Source: Lacrimispora sphenoides JCM 1415
Lineage (GTDB): Bacteria > Bacillota > Clostridia > Lachnospirales > Lachnospiraceae
Direction: 5' to 3'
Length of the DNA stretch: 64,000 nucleotides
NCBI RefSeq assembly: GCF_900105615.1
Contig: NZ_LT630003.1
Coordinates: forward strand, 3,484,501-3,548,500
The notes below the pieces were generated by a model. That model did not search any database and was not told the origin of the DNA. It saw only the letters and a program-made list of their open reading frames with translations. A program made the translations under genes and the position numbers. Position 1 is the first letter of the stretch. Every line of letters begins with the position of its first letter. Of the stretch, positions 60,969 through 64,000 are shown piece after piece.

Positions 60969-61765
60969 GCCTGATTCTTCCTACGTTCCTCACCATTGCA
61001 GGCACCGATCCCAGCGGCGGCGCCGGAATACAGGCGGATTTAAAGACTGCTGCGGCTTTGGGTGTCTATGGCTCCAGCGTTATCACCGCCCTTGTTGCTC
61101 AAAATACTACGGGGGTTTTTCTGACGGAAACAGTTAGTCAGGAAATGCTTGCCAACCAGCTGGAGGCCGTATTTACGGACATTCCTCCAAAAGCAGTAAA
61201 GATCGGCATGGCCGGGACTTCCAGTTCTATCGAAATCATTGCGGAAAAGCTGGAAAAATATAACCGCTCTCCTGTAGTCGTAGACCCGGTCATGGTATCC
61301 ACCAGCGGACATTCTCTTTTAAATCCACAGGATGTTAAGACTTTAACAAGCAAGCTGTTTCCTTTAGCAACTTTAGTTACCCCCAATATCCCGGAGGCAG
61401 AAGCACTTTTATCTACAAAAGGGCACAAGATATACAGTAGAAAAGATATGGAAGAAGCCGCCGCGGAGCTCTTTCATATCTATCAGGTATCGTTCCTGTT
61501 AAAAGGAGGCCATAATTCCCAGGGGGCCGATGATGTTCTATGCTGCAACGGAACTGTCACCTGGTTTCCAGGAGAACGGATCGACAATCCAAATACCCAT
61601 GGAACCGGATGTACCCTGTCTTCTGCCATTGCTTGCGGACTGGCTTTAGGCATGGGGCTGGAAGAAAGCATCCGGATGGCAAAGTCCTATCTAACCGGTG
61701 CATTAAAAGCCGGATTAAATCTGGGAAAAGGACGAGGGCCTTTGTGGCACGGTTGGAGAACTTAA
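60965..61765 (+). CDS. thiD: Hydroxymethylpyrimidine (phosphate) kinase
   Basis: A 266-residue kinase making HMP pyrophosphate. Seen: FLTIAGTDPSGGAGIQADLKT, VDPVMVSTSGHSLL, TPNIPEAEALL and NTHGTGCTLSSAIAC with the catalytic Cys. Last thi gene; with thiC, thiM and thiE it gives thiamine phosphate from AIR and salvaged thiazole. Confidence 0.95.
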   Translation: MSLILPTFLTIAGTDPSGGAGIQADLKTAAALGVYGSSVITALVAQNTTGVFLTETVSQEMLANQLEAVFTDIPPKAVKIGMAGTSSSIEIIAEKLEKYNRSPVVVDPVMVSTSGHSLLNPQDVKTLTSKLFPLATLVTPNIPEAEALLSTKGHKIYSRKDMEEAAAELFHIYQVSFLLKGGHNSQGADDVLCCNGTVTWFPGERIDNPNTHGTGCTLSSAIACGLALGMGLEESIRMAKSYLTGALKAGLNLGKGRGPLWHGWRT

Positions 61766-61784
61766 TAATCCCCAAAAAGCTTTT

Positions 61785-61830
61785 TACCGGTTATGGCGGG
61801 AAGCATTACATGCTCCCGCCATAACCGGTA
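61785..61830. terminator. Two-way terminator between thiD and the PTS genes
   Basis: Perfect 17-base inverted repeat (61785-61801 / 61814-61830, TACCGGTTATGGCGGGA on the left), with the loop able to pair further as GCAT/ATGC. T-rich sequence on one side and A-run with TTTTT on the other allow it to stop transcripts from both sides. Confidence 0.85.
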
Positions 61831-61858
61831 TTTTCATTTCCTATTGCAGAATCCCGTT

Positions 61859-62173
61859 TTATTTGCTTTCCAGTTTCCTGTAAAGATCGATCATCTCTTC
61901 GGCCATGACCTTAAAGATCTCAGCGCTCATCATCTGATCCTCTGCATGGGTCAGAATAAGCCCCATAGACACTGCCTCTCCTGCCGCTTCTTTCTGAATT
62001 AAGTCCGCATGAGGCAAATGGCCTTGTTTCATCATTTCGTCCCCTTCCAAGATCAGATGATCCGCTTCTTCATAGTTTCCTTGTTTTGCCTTTTGCACTG
62101 CTTTGATATAGTTTGATTTTGCTCCGCCGGCAGCAGTGATCAGCTGAAAGCAAATAAGTTCCATTTCCTGCAT
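61859..62173 (-). CDS. PTS lactose/cellobiose-type IIA component
   Basis: A 104-residue three-helix phosphocarrier of the PTS chitobiose/cellobiose class. The phosphorylated His region is LILTHAEDQMMSAE, and the trimer-metal region GHLPHADLIQKEA is present. The ATG at 62173 has AAAGG before it; the frame upstream overlaps the IIC end. Last gene of the PTS operon. Confidence 0.92.
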   Translation of the reverse strand: MQEMELICFQLITAAGGAKSNYIKAVQKAKQGNYEEADHLILEGDEMMKQGHLPHADLIQKEAAGEAVSMGLILTHAEDQMMSAEIFKVMAEEMIDLYRKLESK

Positions 62174-62204
62174 TTTTCCACCTTTTCTCTCTGTACAGTA
62201 ATTA

Positions 62205-63494
62205 TCATTCCTGGGTCTGATTTTCCTGCTTCTCATACATTTTGTCGATAACCCTGATAAATGGAAGGTACACGAAGAATGACAATGCCAGGATTCCCAC
62301 CTGAAGCAGTGCCGTCCTCCAGCCTCCGATCAAAAATCCTGAAATAATGGGAGGACAGGTCCAGGGCACCAGAATCCCTTTATACATGGGACAAAGCCCT
62401 GTATAAATTGCCAGATACTGAATGGTTCCGGACAGAACAGGCATGATCATGAAGGGGATCGCCATAATGGGGTTTAACACCACCGGTGTGCCAAAAAGCA
62501 CCGGCTCATTGATGTTAAAGAATGCCGGTCCGATTCCCAGCCTGCCCACCTGCCTGCACTGGTTGGATTTGGCAAAAAAGGTAAGATAGATTACCAGTCC
62601 AATGGTAATCCCTGCCCCTGTAACCGTCATAAACTGATCCAGAAACTGCTGGGTAACAATGTGTCCGCCATTTGCCAGATTAAGCTCCTGTCCGCTGTCA
62701 AGAATAGCCTGATTGGCGGCAGTATTGGCCGTAAGGAGGGGACCCATGATTCCCCCAACAAGGGTTGAACCATGAATTCCAAAGAACCAGAAAAACGGAA
62801 TCAAAAATCCCATGGCAACAACTCCGCCAAAAGAATCGGTCAGGCCCTGAAGCGGAATCTGAATGGTTTTATAGATCCATTCCATTGGGGTCGTGGCAAA
62901 CATGTTTTTAACAACCGCATAAATGATGGAGGCTGCGATAATAACAACCGCGCCCGGAATCAGGGCCGTAAAAGAGGTGGCAACTCCGTCTGGTACTCCA
63001 TCCGGCATTTTAATGGTAATGTTTTTCTTTAAAAATACGGTATAGATCCAGCCTACGATAAGTCCGATCATGATAGCGCCGATCATTCCCTGTCCGCCGG
63101 TCCATGTCTTAAAAATAACGCCAACGTTAGCTCCCTCCTGGTTGGTTACCTGGGAAGGCTGAAACAGCAGATAAGTACAAAGGGAAATCACCCCCGCCGG
63201 CATTCCGTTATATCCCTCATTTTTTACATAGGTATAGGCAATGCCTATGGAAGCGATAAGAGCCATAATATTGAAGGTGCTTTCATATACCTGATTCAGC
63301 ACCGGTGTAATTCCTACTGACCCCAGCCAGTTGGCAAAAGGTGTATATGGAAAATTTGCCAGAAGCAAGAAAATAGATCCGATGATCATCATTGGCATGG
63401 AATACAGCAGACCATCCTTTAATCCCCGAATTGCCTTTGTATTGATAAACACCATCATTTTAGGAATCACTTTATTATTCAAAAAATCTTTCAT
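62205..63494 (-). CDS. PTS cellobiose-type IIC permease
   Basis: A 429-residue membrane permease with about ten hydrophobic segments. FFGIHGSTLVGGIMGPLL and NINEPVLFGTPVVLNPI (with the conserved NEP sugar-binding motif) define the IIC of the lactose/cellobiose family. GGAGGGACAG precedes the ATG at 63494. Imports a beta-glucoside or chitobiose-like sugar as 6-phosphate. Confidence 0.93.
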   Translation of the reverse strand: MKDFLNNKVIPKMMVFINTKAIRGLKDGLLYSMPMMIIGSIFLLLANFPYTPFANWLGSVGITPVLNQVYESTFNIMALIASIGIAYTYVKNEGYNGMPAGVISLCTYLLFQPSQVTNQEGANVGVIFKTWTGGQGMIGAIMIGLIVGWIYTVFLKKNITIKMPDGVPDGVATSFTALIPGAVVIIAASIIYAVVKNMFATTPMEWIYKTIQIPLQGLTDSFGGVVAMGFLIPFFWFFGIHGSTLVGGIMGPLLTANTAANQAILDSGQELNLANGGHIVTQQFLDQFMTVTGAGITIGLVIYLTFFAKSNQCRQVGRLGIGPAFFNINEPVLFGTPVVLNPIMAIPFMIMPVLSGTIQYLAIYTGLCPMYKGILVPWTCPPIISGFLIGGWRTALLQVGILALSFFVYLPFIRVIDKMYEKQENQTQE

Positions 63495-63519
63495 CCTCAC
63501 TGTCCCTCCCTTTCTTTTC

Positions 63520-63828
63520 TCATTTACCTGACAGCTTCCGTGCAAACTCCAGAACCTTTTTTCCATTGCACATGCCGTAATCGATCATAGGGATCACATC
63601 CATTGGTACCTGATGACTTTCACATGTCTTTAAAACCTTGTCCTTTAAGTATCCTACCTGAGGACCAAGCAGGGCACAGTCTACTCCGCCCAGATTTTCA
63701 TCTAAGTCATTGACCGGAAATGCCATGATATCCGCTTCCAGTCCTTCCTGAGCCGCTGCCTCCCTCATTTTACTAACGAGCAGGCTTGTGGACATTCCCT
63801 GATTGCAAAATAACCGAATCTTTAACAT
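63520..63828 (-). CDS. PTS cellobiose-type IIB component
   Basis: A 102-residue IIB protein with the active-site Cys in IRLFCNQGMSTSLLVSKM. It passes phosphate from IIA to the incoming sugar. It follows a GH1 gene by 11 bases and precedes the IIC gene. AGGAGGGG lies before the start. Confidence 0.94.
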   Translation of the reverse strand: MLKIRLFCNQGMSTSLLVSKMREAAAQEGLEADIMAFPVNDLDENLGGVDCALLGPQVGYLKDKVLKTCESHQVPMDVIPMIDYGMCNGKKVLEFARKLSGK

Positions 63829-63839
63829 ACTTTCCCCTC

Positions 63840-64000
63840 CTATAATTCCTCTCCGTTTGTTTGAATCACCTTCTTAAACCAGTAAAAGCTTTCTTTTCTG
63901 CTCCGTTCTCCTGTTCCGTTTCCCTGATTGTCCTTATCCACATAGATGAATCCGTAGCGCTTCTCCATCTCACCGGTCCCGGCAGATACCAGGTCAATAC
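63840..64000 (-). CDS. 6-phospho-beta-glucosidase (GH1), 3' end only
   Basis: The last 53 codons or so of a gene cut by the window edge: DLVSAGTGEMEKRYGFIYVD, a linker, then RSRKESFYWFKKVIQTNGEEL and stop. This is the conserved C-terminus of GH1 phospho-glucosidases, which hydrolyse the 6-phospho-disaccharides delivered by the adjacent cellobiose-type PTS. Confidence 0.9.
   Translation of the reverse strand, partial: IDLVSAGTGEMEKRYGFIYVDKDNQGNGTGERSRKESFYWFKKVIQTNGEEL

Overview
The window looks like a chromosomal segment of a spore-forming, anaerobic Clostridia of the Lachnospiraceae type (Lacrimispora / Clostridium cluster XIVa-like). This is inferred from gene content and style: spoIIM next to xerD, a collagen-like spore-surface protein, a short oxygen-sensitive type ThiC, T-box and TPP leaders, HemZ, strong AGGAGG ribosome sites, and consensus TTGACA/TATAAT promoters. 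I saw no rRNA, tRNA, CRISPR array, phage or insertion sequence.

Layout. 0-2.3 kb: an OmpR-type response regulator, a lone kduI, and the remains of a chemotaxis receptor. 2.5-5.2 kb: a frameshifted collagen-like (Gly-Pro-Thr) surface protein beside two tandem paralogous GT2 glycosyltransferases with helical C-terminal halves, a probable spore-surface glycosylation locus. 5.4-9.4 kb: DinB-like, CDP-alcohol phosphatidyltransferase, GNAT, and a secreted 5'-nucleotidase with an inserted LysM domain. 9.5-18.4 kb: a housekeeping block read leftwards: add, relA, MBL hydrolase, hemZ, hisS, aspS. 18.7-19.4 kb: an unrecognised lipoprotein on the + strand.

19.4-30.5 kb: a tightly packed ten-gene operon for import and breakdown of amino-sugar oligomers, probably peptidoglycan-derived: CUT1 ABC importer without its ATPase, BadF/MurK-like kinase, ROK kinase, GH4 glycosidase, tandem-GNAT protein, PIG-L deacetylase, NamZ (GH171) and NagZ (GH3). 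The hydrolases have no signal peptides, so the scheme appears to be import first, cleave inside. Palindromic candidate operators sit at its promoter. 30.7-37.8 kb: a 1931-residue secreted mosaic protein with a PHP phosphoesterase core and cell-wall-binding repeats, plus a YibE/F membrane protein. 38.3-45.5 kb: AEC transporter, GltD-like oxidoreductase, apt, xerD, spoIIM, NUDIX, proC, deoR-type regulator. 45.6-49.5 kb: a D-threonate/D-erythronate-type operon (four-carbon acid kinase, PdxA2, GntP) with tandem candidate DeoR operators at its promoter.

49.8-61.8 kb, + strand: a GNAT gene, a tryptophan T-box leader and trpEGDCFBA, then a TPP riboswitch and thiC-thiW-thiM-thiE-thiD. 61.8-64 kb, - strand: a cellobiose-type PTS (IIB, IIC, IIA) preceded by the cut 3' end of a GH1 6-phospho-beta-glucosidase.

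Non-coding signals of most interest are a repeat with two 45-bp copies and one structured 215-bp copy sharing the same ends; a duplicated intergenic hairpin/mini-ORF leader before aspS and hemZ; two near-identical terminators at the ends of the 30.6-38.2 kb segment; and a hairpin burying the spoIIM ribosome site.
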